From a bacterium GBS-1 (GTDB lineage Bacteria; Synergistota; GBS-1), in assembly GCA_001443005.1 (NCBI GenBank), contig LEKQ01000001.1, positions 392,792-456,791 on the forward strand: a stretch of 64,000 nucleotides of DNA, given 5' to 3'. The translations under genes and the position numbers were made by a program. The notes beneath the pieces were generated by a model. It had not been told where the DNA came from, did no database searches, and saw only the letters and a program-made list of their open reading frames with translations. Below are positions 33,604 through 42,924 of this stretch, in pieces; position 1 is the first letter of the stretch; every line of letters starts with the position of its first letter.

Positions 33604-34618
33604 TTCCACGTTCCTCCTTATACTTTTTAATCCTCTCAATCAGAACAGGGATCACCTCAAACAGATCCCCAACTATTCCGAAATCACACACCTTAAAAAT
33701 GTTCGCATCAGGATCGCTATTTATCGCCACTATCGTCTCAGAAGAAGACATCCCCGCAAGATGCTGAACCGCCCCTGAGATGCCTATAGCCATGTAAAGC
33801 TTTGGAGTAACAGTCTTACCGCTTAAGCCAACCTGATGTGGGTAAGATATCCACCCCATATCCACAGCAGACCTTGAAGCTCCAACCGCTCCACCCAGAA
33901 GTCTCGCAAGCTCATGTAGCATCTGAAAATTCTTCTCCCCCTTAAGCCCTTTACCTCCGGAGACAACTATGTCCGCCTCATGAAGAGGAGTTTCCAAAGT
34001 ATCATCCTTTATGAATCTTAGGAAGTTTATCTTAGATTTATAAAGATCCTCAGGATACTCTTTGAAGATAATTTCCCCCCTTCTTGATGGATCTCTCGGA
34101 AGTGGTTTCCTCGAGCGAGGTCTAACGGTCGCCATCTGGGGTCTATGATTAGGCGTCTTTATGGTAGCCATAACGTTTCCACCGATAGCCGGCCTCGTCT
34201 GCAAAAGAAGCCTAGTCTCAGGCTCTATATCAAGCCCAGTGCAATCAGCCGTAAGGCCCGTTCCTATCCTAGCAGCCAATACAGGCATCACGGTCCTTCC
34301 AAGAGTAGTAGCTGAAGCTATAAATACCTCGGGTTTATACTCTTTAACCAAGGCCTCTAAGACCCGAGCGTAAGCATCTGGAGTAAACCTCTCAAGAAGA
34401 GGGTGATCCACAATATAGACCCTATCTGCTCCCCTATAAATTAGCTCCTCAACACCTTCAATCTTATATCCTATGATTATGCTCGATAGCTCAACACCAA
34501 GCTTATCAGCTAGCCCCCTTCCCCAGTTCAACAACTCATAGGAAACCGAGCTTATTTTACCCTCTCTCTGTTCCCCAAGCGTCCACACGCCTTTAAAGCT
34601 ACTAAAATCAGCAAGCAT
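33596..34618 (-). CDS. etfA: Electron transfer flavoprotein, alpha subunit
   Basis: FAD-binding alpha subunit, 340 residues. The C-terminal FAD domain shows VVSGGKGLKGEKNF, LLGGAVGASRSAVDMGWI (~225-242), HQVGLSGKTVTPKLYMAIGI SGAVQH (in two parts, ~247-272) and NSDPDANIFKVCDFGIVGD (~286-304). It pairs with EtfB and passes electrons between the adjacent GlcD-type dehydrogenase and NAD+ or ferredoxin. Whether it bifurcates cannot be decided by eye. Confidence 0.94.
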   Translation of the reverse strand: MLADFSSFKGVWTLGEQREGKISSVSYELLNWGRGLADKLGVELSSIIIGYKIEGVEELIYRGADRVYIVDHPLLERFTPDAYARVLEALVKEYKPEVFIASATTLGRTVMPVLAARIGTGLTADCTGLDIEPETRLLLQTRPAIGGNVMATIKTPNHRPQMATVRPRSRKPLPRDPSRRGEIIFKEYPEDLYKSKINFLRFIKDDTLETPLHEADIVVSGGKGLKGEKNFQMLHELARLLGGAVGASRSAVDMGWISYPHQVGLSGKTVTPKLYMAIGISGAVQHLAGMSSSETIVAINSDPDANIFKVCDFGIVGDLFEVIPVLIERIKKYKEERGND

Positions 34619-34629
34619 CAGGATCCCCC

Positions 34630-35424
34630 CTAGATTATCCCTTTTTCCGCGAGAAACTTTATAAGCTCATCCACTGCCTCTTGAGGATTTTTACCTGACA
34701 TTATCCTGCCATTTCTCGATAGCTTAGGATAGAATATCTTGACCACCCTAGTTGGAGAACCTTCAAGCCCTATCATCCTTCTTTCAAGCCCCAACGTCTC
34801 CGCCGTCAATATCGGAATTTTCGCCTCTTTAGCCTTAAGCTTTCCAGCAAGATTAGGCAACCTTGGTTCATTTATCTCCTTAACCACGCTCAAGAGAACC
34901 GGAAGGCCCGTTTCTACAACCTCATATCCCCCCTCAACAGCCCTCCAAACCCTTATATATCCGTCTCCTATCTCCTCTATCTTGCTAACGTAGGTTAGGG
35001 GGATTATGCCAAGCCAAGAAGCAACGCTAGGTCCAACCTGACCAGTTTCACCATCAGTCGCCCTTTCACCACAGAAAATTAGATCGAAACCGCCAAGATA
35101 CTCAATAGCCTTGGAAAGTGCATAAGATGTGGCCCACGTATCTGAACCGGCGAGAAGTTTGTCGGAAAGAAGGTATCCATCATCGCAACCCATAGAAATA
35201 GCGTCCCTAATAGCGTCAATCGCCATGAGAGGCCCCATGGATATCGCGGTTACCCTGGCTTTTCCACCTAAACGCTCCTTAACCCTAATGGCTTCCTCAA
35301 CGGCATACATATCTAAAGGATTCAACTCTGCTTCCATCTCCGTTCTTATCATGGTCCCAGTACTCTCATCAATCTTAACCTTATCAGTGGCAGGAACCTG
35401 CTTCACTAAGACACAGATCCTCAA
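34630..35424 (-). CDS. etfB: Electron transfer flavoprotein, beta subunit
   Basis: Beta subunit, 264 residues: MRICVLVKQVPATDKVKID at the start, AELNPLDMYAVEEAIRVKER (~34-53), and FCGERATDGETGQVGPSVAS (~115-134), the family signature. TTG start overlapping the gntR stop by 4 bp (TTGA) with GGGAGGGAGG upstream. Translational coupling ties its expression to the regulator. Confidence 0.94.
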   Translation of the reverse strand: MRICVLVKQVPATDKVKIDESTGTMIRTEMEAELNPLDMYAVEEAIRVKERLGGKARVTAISMGPLMAIDAIRDAISMGCDDGYLLSDKLLAGSDTWATSYALSKAIEYLGGFDLIFCGERATDGETGQVGPSVASWLGIIPLTYVSKIEEIGDGYIRVWRAVEGGYEVVETGLPVLLSVVKEINEPRLPNLAGKLKAKEAKIPILTAETLGLERRMIGLEGSPTRVVKIFYPKLSRNGRIMSGKNPQEAVDELIKFLAEKGII

Positions 35425-36095
35425 TGCTCCTCCCTCCCCATATTTAAAACCCTTTCAAGCACCCTCTCCACATGTTTTCTCATCAAAATCTCAGCCCCCT
35501 CAGCATCTCTACGCTTTAAAAGATCAACCAGATTCAAGTGATCCTCAAAGGACTTCTCCATCACCCCAGGGATGTGAAGGGACCTAAGTCTATAAGCATC
35601 TATATAAGGCACTACACTATCAAGAACCTTAAGAAGCCTATTGTTTCCAGAAAACAACCATAGCAATCTGTGAAATTTAGAATCAGAATCAGCATAGGAA
35701 ACGATATCTCCTTTACCTATAGCCTTCCTCATCTCGCATAGCTTCGATTCAAGCTCCATCATTTTTCCCTCATCCCACCTCAACGCAAAAAGCTTTACCG
35801 CAAGTCCCTCAAGAACGCTTCTAATCTGAAAGACCTCCTCTACATCCCTCAAGGATATCCCCGCGACGAAAGCCCCTTGATTCGGAACAAGCTCAACCAA
35901 ACCTTCCATAGCTAAACGGTGAATAGCTTCCCTTACAGGCGTTCTACTCGTTCCAAGCTGACGAGCTATTTGAAGCTCAACAAGCCTCTCCCCCTTAGAG
36001 ATATCCCCCTTTAAGATCGCTTCTTTTAAAACCTTATAAACCTTCTGAGTTAAGAGTTCATACCCCTCAATTCTATTTAAGGCGATAAACCCCAC
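35421..36095 (-). CDS. GntR-family (FCD) regulator of the lactate operon
   Basis: Transcription factor of up to 224 residues. N-terminal winged helix: QIARQLGTSRTPVREAIHRL (~44-63) and ELVPNQGAFVAGISLRDVEE; C-terminal FCD sensor with FQIRSVLEGLAVKLFALRW and the metal-ligand histidines in DSKFHRLLW (~135-143) and KHVERVLERV. The start is uncertain: the GTG at 36095 sits directly on AAGGGGG. It heads the etf-lactate operon behind an operator-like palindrome and is probably an autoregulated, lactate-responsive LldR/PdhR-type repressor (inference). Confidence 0.85.
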   Translation of the reverse strand: MGFIALNRIEGYELLTQKVYKVLKEAILKGDISKGERLVELQIARQLGTSRTPVREAIHRLAMEGLVELVPNQGAFVAGISLRDVEEVFQIRSVLEGLAVKLFALRWDEGKMMELESKLCEMRKAIGKGDIVSYADSDSKFHRLLWLFSGNNRLLKVLDSVVPYIDAYRLRSLHIPGVMEKSFEDHLNLVDLLKRRDAEGAEILMRKHVERVLERVLNMGREEH

Positions 36096-36108
36096 CCCCT
36101 TATTGTGG

Positions 36109-36146
36109 ACTGTATACAGTATACCAAATAAAAATTAAAAACTCAA
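36109..36146 (-). promoter_or_regulatory. Promoter and operator of the lactate operon
   Basis: Minus strand TTGAGT (36141-36146), 17-base spacer, TATACT (36118-36123). The perfect 12-bp palindrome ACTGTATACAGT (36109-36120) overlaps the -10 and start site, the right place for a repressor. Its core TGTATACA fits the short palindromes bound by FCD-type GntR proteins. Confidence 0.7.
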
Positions 36147-37241
36147 TCACTTTAAAAGATGCACGTTTCCCACGGATACATTTTTTAAGCCCGCCCTTTT
36201 GGCTGCATCGTAGCATTTATAAGCCTGCTCCTTTGACGTTAAAGGTAAATCCTTCATGTAAAAGTGAGGATAAAAAGCCAAAAGCCTATAAGGGATCTCT
36301 GTATTTATATCGGCTATAAATTTCGCTATTTCACTTACCTCCTCTTCATCTATATAACCCGGAACAAGCAGAGTGCTAGCTATAAGAAGAGGAACTTCAG
36401 GTCTGTCTTTAATATACTGAGCAACCAAGCCAAAGTTCTCTAATATCTTCTTGTTAGAGATACCGGTCAGAGCTATATGAAGATCCTCGCTCCAAGCCTT
36501 AAGGTCAAACTTTATACACCCTCCAGATTCAAGAGAAAGCCTTATAACCTCCTTAAGGAGATCACCATTCATCAAACCGTTAGTTTCCCAGCAAATCCTA
36601 AGTATCTCCCCCTTTTTAAGCTTAAGCGCCTCCTCAGATGCCCTAATGGCAAAGGGCATCTGAGGAGAGGGATCTCCACCAAAATAACATATACACGAAA
36701 CCTGAGGAGTTAAACAATCCACCAGATCATCTACGCTCTTAACTTCACGCTCAAACGTGAGCTTCCTAAAATGCCAATTTTGACAGAAAAGGCAGTTTAA
36801 GCTACAGGCATGAAAGAAAACGGCTAAATTATAATAACCGTACTCAGGCCCCCTCTTATAGGCATATCTAGGATAACCGCACCCTGTGCCAGCGGGACAA
36901 ACCCAATCAGCTACGCAGTTAGTAGGAAGAGGATCTAAATACCAAGAAACCTTAGCATGATTGGAAGATGGTCCTTTAAGCTTTCCTCCCGAGTTCTCTC
37001 TCAAACCGCAATACCCTTTCCCCCCTTCAGGTATCCAACACTCATTAGCACATATGCCACACTTAACACCCTCAGGATCCTTTGGTGGAAATGGAGGTAG
37101 CTTAAATTCTCCTCTGCTCCTCTCATGAGCCCTTATAATGAAGGGCGCAGCCTCTTTAGGAAAACTTCTTATACAATCAGCACACACACTCAATATCTCA
37201 GAAATAGATTTATCTTCTCTACCACAGATATTGCACCTCAT
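36147..37241 (-). CDS. Radical SAM protein (PflA-like) with extra zinc-type cysteine pairs
   Basis: The 364-residue product has an N-terminal zinc-finger-like region CNICGRE...CADC (C3, C6, C20, C23), a second set [11 protein letters not shown]...CGL (~61-79) and the radical SAM motif [11 protein letters not shown] (CX3CX2C, ~146-156), then GGDPSPQ (~189-195). It resembles PflX/AmmeMemoRadiSam-type proteins related to pyruvate-formate-lyase activases, but no glycyl-radical partner is nearby. ATG overlaps the ddl stop (ATGA), so it is coupled to cell-wall genes. Reaction unknown. Confidence 0.8.
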   Translation of the reverse strand: MRCNICGREDKSISEILSVCADCIRSFPKEAAPFIIRAHERSRGEFKLPPFPPKDPEGVKCGICANECWIPEGGKGYCGLRENSGGKLKGPSSNHAKVSWYLDPLPTNCVADWVCPAGTGCGYPRYAYKRGPEYGYYNLAVFFHACSLNCLFCQNWHFRKLTFEREVKSVDDLVDCLTPQVSCICYFGGDPSPQMPFAIRASEEALKLKKGEILRICWETNGLMNGDLLKEVIRLSLESGGCIKFDLKAWSEDLHIALTGISNKKILENFGLVAQYIKDRPEVPLLIASTLLVPGYIDEEEVSEIAKFIADINTEIPYRLLAFYPHFYMKDLPLTSKEQAYKCYDAAKRAGLKNVSVGNVHLLK

Positions 37242-38428
37242 GTCTCACGCCTTTTTCCTAACTTTGAGCCCCTAAGGCTCGCCTTAATCAAGAGATCGGT
37301 ATCAAAAGTATAAATATTTCTCGTATACTCTCTATGACGCCTAATAGCCAAGTTTATAAGTCTATCAAGAAGTTCCCTAAAAGGTATTCCTAAGGGTTCC
37401 CATAAATAGAAAGCAAAGGAGCCAGGCAAAGTATTAACCTCATTCGCATATATCTTCATTTCCCTCTTATCTATCAGGAAATCCACCCTAACAACCCCTG
37501 CACAATCCAAAAGCTTAAATATCTTAACCGCCAACTCTTTTATTTCCTCTTCCAAATCCTTGGATATAGGAGCTGGTACCTTGCGCAAGGCCCCCTTTAA
37601 ACCTTCCCCGACTTCGCCCTTCATATACTTGTCGCTATAGCTTAGAAACTCCTGCCAGGGGACAGGCATTTCACACAGAGAAGTCGCGACATCATTATCG
37701 AAACCCATCACCGAACAGTTAACCTCCATAACATCCTCTACTCCTTCTTCTACCAGAATCCTTCTATCATATTTGGTCGCTACCTCTATACCATAGATTA
37801 ACTCATCCCTGTTCTTAGCTTTGCTTATCCCTATGCTAGATCCCAAGTTCGAAGGCTTAACAAATAAGGGATATCTAAGGCTCTTCTCGATGTAAGACAA
37901 TACCGTCTCTTCATCCTCCTCATAATCTCTTCTAAGAAACCAAAGGTAGTTAACGATGGGGATGTTATTCGCCTTAAAAATCTCCTTCATTAAAATCTTA
38001 TCCATACCGAGAGCTGAACCAAGCACACCACTTCCAACGTAGGGTATGTTAAGGAGTTCCAAAAAACCTTGCATAGAACCATCTTCACCATAGGTTCCGT
38101 GAAAGGCAGGTATAACTATATCTACATCTAAGGACTCAGCATCACCTTTGAAAAACCCCCGCTTAAACGGGTAGAAGTAAGCTTTCCTCAAACCAGGGAT
38201 CGGAAGCATAACCACACGCTTGCATTTGGAAAGAAGCTTTGGAACATCTCTATAATTTTCTATATCAAGCAATTCATTACCTGTATACCACCAACCATCC
38301 TTACCCACATAAATAGGAATCACGTTATACTTGGCTCTATCCAAATTTTCCATTATCTGTAAGCCAGTAATCACAGAAACCTCGTGTTCAACAGACCTAC
38401 CACCAAACATAACAGCAACGTTTAACAT
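37238..38428 (-). CDS. ddl: D-alanine--D-alanine ligase
   Basis: ATP-grasp ligase that makes the D-Ala-D-Ala dipeptide for peptidoglycan. From the ATG at 38428 (GGAGG eight bases upstream) it has 396 residues, longer than typical (about 300-370). Motifs: [19 protein letters not shown] (~4-22), [20 protein letters not shown] (~112-131), [16 protein letters not shown], and the C-terminal metal site [24 protein letters not shown] (in two parts). A lysine-rich mid-segment around [17 protein letters not shown] may account for extra length. Lies between murF and the radical SAM gene. Confidence 0.92.
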   Translation of the reverse strand: MLNVAVMFGGRSVEHEVSVITGLQIMENLDRAKYNVIPIYVGKDGWWYTGNELLDIENYRDVPKLLSKCKRVVMLPIPGLRKAYFYPFKRGFFKGDAESLDVDIVIPAFHGTYGEDGSMQGFLELLNIPYVGSGVLGSALGMDKILMKEIFKANNIPIVNYLWFLRRDYEEDEETVLSYIEKSLRYPLFVKPSNLGSSIGISKAKNRDELIYGIEVATKYDRRILVEEGVEDVMEVNCSVMGFDNDVATSLCEMPVPWQEFLSYSDKYMKGEVGEGLKGALRKVPAPISKDLEEEIKELAVKIFKLLDCAGVVRVDFLIDKREMKIYANEVNTLPGSFAFYLWEPLGIPFRELLDRLINLAIRRHREYTRNIYTFDTDLLIKASLRGSKLGKRRET

Positions 38429-38453
38429 CTCCATCCCCTCCAATAAATTATCA

Positions 38454-40058
38454 TTATTCACTATAGTTATCAGGAAGGTCATTTTCAAAAAGAACGATGT
38501 CTCCCGGTCTTAGGATTCTCGCAAGCTCTCTTTTGGCCTCCTCAAGGTTAGAGACCACCTTAATCTTATCTGAGGGGAAACCTGCATCACATAGACCTTC
38601 AAGGATAGGCTTAGACCTTCCCTTACCCACAAGAATTACATAATCACAGGTTTCAGCCAATAGTAATCCCGCTTTCCTGTTTTCCTCATACTCGATCTCA
38701 CCCAGCTCTACCATGCCTGGGGTAACGACCACCTTTTTACCCCCCTCCATCTCCTTTAAGCAGCTTAAAGCTTCCCTAAACCCCACAGGGTTCGAATTGA
38801 AGGAGTCATCTATCACCGTAATCCCCGATTCTGAGTTTATCAGCTGCAATCGATGAGGAACAGGAGCAATTCTCTTTATACCTCGCTCTATCTCCTTAAG
38901 GTTCATGCCTAGAACTAAAGCAACCGCTATAGCAGCAAGTAGGTTCCCCACGTTATGTCTACCAAGCAAGGAGGTGCGACATCTGAACTCCTGACCATCC
39001 CTTACCTTAACGGTAAACTCTAAACCACGACATGTAGTCTTAATATCCTCTGCCCAAACATAAAGATCAGGAGTTATCCTTTCATACCCAAAGAAGAGCA
39101 CTCTTCTCCCATTAGCCACTTTATCCGAGTAGCTCAGGCAATACTCATTATCGCCATTTAAAATGGCTACTCCATCTGGAGGGAGCTCTTCCACAAGCTC
39201 GAACTTCGTCTTAATAACGTTCTCAATGCTCTTAAAGCTCTCCAAGTGTTGAGGCCCAATAGAGGTTATAACCCCAACCTTGGGGCGAACAAGCTTGGCA
39301 AGCTCCCTTATATCACCTATCTGATGAGCTCCCATCTCGCACACAAAGACCTCATGCTCTTTACCAAGCTTCTCCCTTATAACTTTGGTTACTCCCATCA
39401 AGGTATTGTAGCTTCCAGGCGTCATCAAGACGTTAAACTTCTCAGAGAGAATAGCAGCAACAAAGTGCTTCGTGCTTGTCTTCCCATAGCTACCAGTAAT
39501 TCCTACGGTTGTAATATGGTTTAACTCCTTAACCCTATTTTGAGCAGACCTAAGATAGGTAAGCTGAACGAGCAACTCCAAGGGATAAATCAAAGTGTTA
39601 GCCAAGATAAGGGTCAAGGGCGAGATCAAAAGAAGAAGGTTTAATCCAATAAGGTATAGTAGAAGATCCCTAATATGCTCATCTAAGAGCAAACCAAAGA
39701 GCACTTGCAAACCCATAAATAATATGAACAATCTAGTAGCCCTATAGGTGAAAACAAGCGGCTTTTTAACATTTCTCCTCGATTTAAACTTAATATACTC
39801 CGAATAAGAAAGTATCAAAATCCAACCAACGAGGAGCTCATAGGTGAACCCTAATTTAAAAGACCTAATCGCAAAGAGCAGTAAAACGTATAGGTAAATG
39901 TACTTATTCTCGTTGAGGAATCTGCTCAAGCCCCTCCTTAAACACCTCAGATATCTAAAGTTCTTATAACCTTCAAGCTGCAACATATGAAGATGCCTCT
40001 TCCCCTCAAGGAAAGCAAATAAGAGGAATGAAAAGTAGGCTAGAAGCTTTAACAACAT
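38454..40058 (-). CDS. murF: MurF-type Mur ligase with an N-terminal membrane domain
   Basis: The C-terminal two-thirds (from ~185) is a Mur ligase: P-loop [20 protein letters not shown] (~185-204), [14 protein letters not shown] (~237-250), ILNGDNEY (~289-296) and [17 protein letters not shown] (~400-416), as in MurF, which adds D-Ala-D-Ala to UDP-MurNAc-tripeptide. The first ~180 residues are unusual: four or five membrane spans (about 55-90, 108-125, 134-170). Classical MurF is soluble. The neighbouring ddl makes its substrate. Start ATG overlaps the hydrolase stop (TAATG). Anchoring to the membrane near MurJ/MraY is inferred. Confidence 0.88.
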   Translation of the reverse strand: MLLKLLAYFSFLLFAFLEGKRHLHMLQLEGYKNFRYLRCLRRGLSRFLNENKYIYLYVLLLFAIRSFKLGFTYELLVGWILILSYSEYIKFKSRRNVKKPLVFTYRATRLFILFMGLQVLFGLLLDEHIRDLLLYLIGLNLLLLISPLTLILANTLIYPLELLVQLTYLRSAQNRVKELNHITTVGITGSYGKTSTKHFVAAILSEKFNVLMTPGSYNTLMGVTKVIREKLGKEHEVFVCEMGAHQIGDIRELAKLVRPKVGVITSIGPQHLESFKSIENVIKTKFELVEELPPDGVAILNGDNEYCLSYSDKVANGRRVLFFGYERITPDLYVWAEDIKTTCRGLEFTVKVRDGQEFRCRTSLLGRHNVGNLLAAIAVALVLGMNLKEIERGIKRIAPVPHRLQLINSESGITVIDDSFNSNPVGFREALSCLKEMEGGKKVVVTPGMVELGEIEYEENRKAGLLLAETCDYVILVGKGRSKPILEGLCDAGFPSDKIKVVSNLEEAKRELARILRPGDIVLFENDLPDNYSE

Positions 40059-40810
40059 TAGCTTTGTGTACCCCCTTTCAGAAATTCTAAGACCATCTTA
40101 TTGAACTCATCCAAGCGCTCAAGGTAGGAAAAGTGCCCCGCTCCCTTAAAAACGAAGAGCTTAGCTTTCGGGATCTCCCTCTCCATAATCTCTCCGAAAT
40201 AAAGTGGGGTTTCCCTATCCTCATCTCCCCAAACCAAAAGGGTTGGGCACCTTATCAATGGAAGGTGATTTCGTAAATCCTGGTTAACGACTCTCACAAA
40301 TATAGGTCTAAGCGGTCCGGCTTCCCTATAATCTTTTGACCCCCAGATCCTATAAAGAGGAGTTAGATCCATGCCTAACAAGAGGAAAAGCCTCTTAAGA
40401 AGCTTAAAGGAATAAACCTTCAAATAATAATTAAGTCTACGCTTAGGAATCAATCCAGCGCTGTTTACCAAGACCAGTTTGCCAACTAGTTCCGGATAAC
40501 TTGAAGCCAAGACTATGGCAACTCTACCTCCGAAGGAATGAGCAATCACGTAAACTCTATCTATCTTAAGCTCCTTAAGAAAGCTATAGACTAACTCCGA
40601 ATAATCCTCAACCCCCCATACCTCTCTTGGCAAAGAAGACCTTCCAAATCCTGGGAAATCTATAGCATAAACTTCAAAGTACGCCTTCAAAAAGTTAAAG
40701 ACAGGGAAAAAGCTATCCGCACTACCCCCCCAACCGTGTAAGAGCAAAACAGGAAAACCCTCTCCACCCTTCTTATAGAATACCTCCACGCCATTTATAT
40801 TAACGAACAT
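40058..40810 (-). CDS. Alpha/beta hydrolase
   Basis: The 250-residue product has the alpha/beta hydrolase plan: oxyanion-hole LLLHGWGGSADSFF (~22-35), nucleophile elbow VIAHSFGGRVA (serine ~92), acid in PTLLVWGDEDRETPL (~203) and catalytic histidine in GAGHFSYLER (~230). No signal peptide, so it is probably cytoplasmic. First gene of the cell-wall operon, one base overlapping murF; role unknown. An extended -10 (TGGTATCAT, 40842-40847) lies upstream. Confidence 0.88.
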   Translation of the reverse strand: MFVNINGVEVFYKKGGEGFPVLLLHGWGGSADSFFPVFNFLKAYFEVYAIDFPGFGRSSLPREVWGVEDYSELVYSFLKELKIDRVYVIAHSFGGRVAIVLASSYPELVGKLVLVNSAGLIPKRRLNYYLKVYSFKLLKRLFLLLGMDLTPLYRIWGSKDYREAGPLRPIFVRVVNQDLRNHLPLIRCPTLLVWGDEDRETPLYFGEIMEREIPKAKLFVFKGAGHFSYLERLDEFNKMVLEFLKGGTQS

Positions 40811-40870
40811 AGAACATCCCCCACAAAAGGAGTCTTTAAATATGATACCATGAAAAGGGAACTTGAGGGA

Positions 40871-40898
40871 TAGACAAAGTAAAAGCAGACATTATAAT
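40871..40898 (+). promoter_or_regulatory. Promoter of ttuA-like gene
   Basis: TAGACA (40871-40876), 16-base spacer, TATAAT (40893-40898). AAGAGGTGATC and a TTG start at 40944 follow. Confidence 0.7.
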
Positions 40899-40943
40899 AC
40901 TTATTAAGCGAAACTCCAATATCGCACAAGAGGTGATCAACGA

Positions 40944-41885
40944 TTGAGAAAATGCAAGCTTTGTGAAAAGGAAGCGATGGTTTTCTTCAGATCCCATAGG
41001 ATAGCCCTGTGTAAAGATTGCATTAAAACTTTCGTTGAAAGAAGGGTAGAAAGGACAATAAGATCCTATAAACTTATGTCGAAAGGAGAAAGGATTCTCG
41101 TAGCTGTTTCCGGAGGGAAAGATAGCTTAGTCCTTTGGCAGATATTGACAAACCTAGGATACGAAGCGGACGGAATGTTTATAGACCTGGGCATACCAGA
41201 GTTCTCTGAAGTATCCTGGGAGAAATGCGAAAAAATAGCCCAAAAGCTCTCAAGGAAATTGTTTAAAGTCAAGCTAGAAGATTACTTCGGAACGAATCTA
41301 ATAAATATAGCTAAGATCGAGAGAAGAGAGCCTTGCGCCTTCTGCGGGATGGTTAAAAGGTACATCATGAATCAAAGGGCTATCAGCGAAGGATATCAAG
41401 TAGTCGCCACAGGGCATCATCTTGATGATGAAACTTCGGTCCTCTTAGGAAACGTCCTTAACTGGCAGGTAGATTATTTAAGAAGACAAGGCCCAAATCT
41501 TGAGGAAAGCGACGGATTCGTTAGAAAAGTGAAACCTCTTGCTCTTTGCAGCGAAGATGAGATTAAGAGCTATGCCGAAGCCTCAGAAATAGATCACGTT
41601 GAAGGTAGTTGTCCATTATCCAAAGGCGCTACATCTCACTTTTACAAAAGCATAATAAATCAGATAGAGGAAAGAATGCCCGGAACTAAACTAAGATTTT
41701 ATAAAGAGTTTTTAAAGGCAAAGAAGGAAATATTCATGGAGAATAAAAGCGTTAAGCTTATGCCCTGCTCAAGATGCGGCTATCCTACAACGGCGGGCAT
41801 TTGTGCTTTCTGCAGGTTAATAGATAGAGTTAAAACCCGAATCCAACTCTTTCAAGAAAGGACTCAATTTGGGGAGGAACCCTGA
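40944..41885 (+). CDS. ttuA: tRNA 2-thiolation enzyme, TtuA/Ncs6 family
   Basis: PP-loop ATPase that activates U54 of tRNA for sulphur insertion (s2T54 stabilises tRNA at high temperature); family name inferred. The 313-residue product has an N-terminal zinc finger CKLCEKEA...CKDC (C4, C7, C19, C22), P-loop ILVAVSGGKDSLVLW (~51-65), the cluster/catalytic cysteines in EPCAFCGMVKRY (~130-141) and GSCPLSKGA (~218-226), HHLDDE (~157-162) and a C-terminal zinc finger CSRCGYPTTAGICAFC (~274-289). TTG start. Its end overlaps the convergent aminotransferase by 56 bp. Confidence 0.88.
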   Translation: MRKCKLCEKEAMVFFRSHRIALCKDCIKTFVERRVERTIRSYKLMSKGERILVAVSGGKDSLVLWQILTNLGYEADGMFIDLGIPEFSEVSWEKCEKIAQKLSRKLFKVKLEDYFGTNLINIAKIERREPCAFCGMVKRYIMNQRAISEGYQVVATGHHLDDETSVLLGNVLNWQVDYLRRQGPNLEESDGFVRKVKPLALCSEDEIKSYAEASEIDHVEGSCPLSKGATSHFYKSIINQIEERMPGTKLRFYKEFLKAKKEIFMENKSVKLMPCSRCGYPTTAGICAFCRLIDRVKTRIQLFQERTQFGEEP

Positions 41886-42924
41886 CCCTGACGAAGGAAG
41901 AATTAAGCCCTAAGAAGTCACACCCTTTAACGCAAAGTATCCCCCGCTCTCTAAAGTAATCATATAGGTTAATCCCCTTTTGCCACAGGAGAAATATAGG
42001 CACATCTAAATGCGTATAGGAAAGACAAAAGCCTTTACGCTGAAGGGAAGCTATCATCTCTTCCTTAATCTTCCTTATTAAGACCCTACTCTCCTCAACG
42101 AAGCTTTTATATTTAAGCGCCTTAATGGCTATCTCCTCAGATATGGAGCTCACCTCAAAGGGGAGATTAACCTTCCTGTAAAACTCCTTAACTTCTTCCC
42201 CTTTTATAACGGCATAACCAACCCTTAGCCCTGCTAAACCAAAGCCTTTAGAGAAAGACCTAATGACGATGAGGTTCGGATAATTAAGAGTTAAAGCGGA
42301 GTTTTCGTCATCCATAAAATCACCATAGGCCTCATCCACAATCACAACCACATCAAGCCTCATAGCACGCTCCACTATCAATCTAATTTCATCGATCGGT
42401 ATAACCTGTCCTGTGGGATTATTAGGATTATCTATATAGACCAATATATGCTCTTTACTAAGCTTAGATAGTAGTTTCTCTGAATTGAACCTAAAACCAT
42501 CACTTTCATCAAGCATTATAGAGTCGTATACTCCTCCCAAGGCTTCAACCTCGCTTATGTACTCCGTGAACTGTGGTAAATAACCCAGAACAGTAACCCC
42601 TTCCCTCATCAAAGCCTTGTTTATCTTCTCTAAGCAGCCCATCGAACCAGCGCCGATAAAAACATCGTCTTCCTTAAAGAGCCCACCCCAGCGCTCAACC
42701 AAAGCCTTCCTTAAACGAAGATGATAGGGATCAGGATAACCACCGATCCCTATCGCTCCAAGGTCGATTTCCTTTAAAAGCTCCTTCGGGAAACCAAAAG
42801 GATTTTGCCCCAGAGAGCAATCAATGAGATTGCTCTCTGGGAGCTCTTCTTTAACGTAACTTCTTCTCTCGAAGAGAATCAAACTTTTCCTAACCTTATC
42901 TCTGAAGTTAAAAAAGGCTACCAC
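41830..42924 (-). CDS. HisC/CobD-like PLP aminotransferase or decarboxylase
   Basis: Fold-type I PLP enzyme of 364 residues. DNPNNPTGQVIP (~164-175), VIVDEAYGDFMDDEN (~194-208) and the Schiff-base region IRSFSKGFGLAGLRVGYAV (~221-239, lysine ~226) match histidinol-phosphate aminotransferase and threonine-phosphate decarboxylase. No his or cob genes are nearby. It overlaps the class III aminotransferase by 7 bp in an operon with a membrane transporter, so a catabolic or modifying role on an amino acid is as likely. Its end overlaps ttuA by 56 bp on the other strand. Confidence 0.85.
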   Translation of the reverse strand: MVAFFNFRDKVRKSLILFERRSYVKEELPESNLIDCSLGQNPFGFPKELLKEIDLGAIGIGGYPDPYHLRLRKALVERWGGLFKEDDVFIGAGSMGCLEKINKALMREGVTVLGYLPQFTEYISEVEALGGVYDSIMLDESDGFRFNSEKLLSKLSKEHILVYIDNPNNPTGQVIPIDEIRLIVERAMRLDVVVIVDEAYGDFMDDENSALTLNYPNLIVIRSFSKGFGLAGLRVGYAVIKGEEVKEFYRKVNLPFEVSSISEEIAIKALKYKSFVEESRVLIRKIKEEMIASLQRKGFCLSYTHLDVPIFLLWQKGINLYDYFRERGILCVKGCDFLGLNSSFVRVRVPPQIESFLERVGFGF

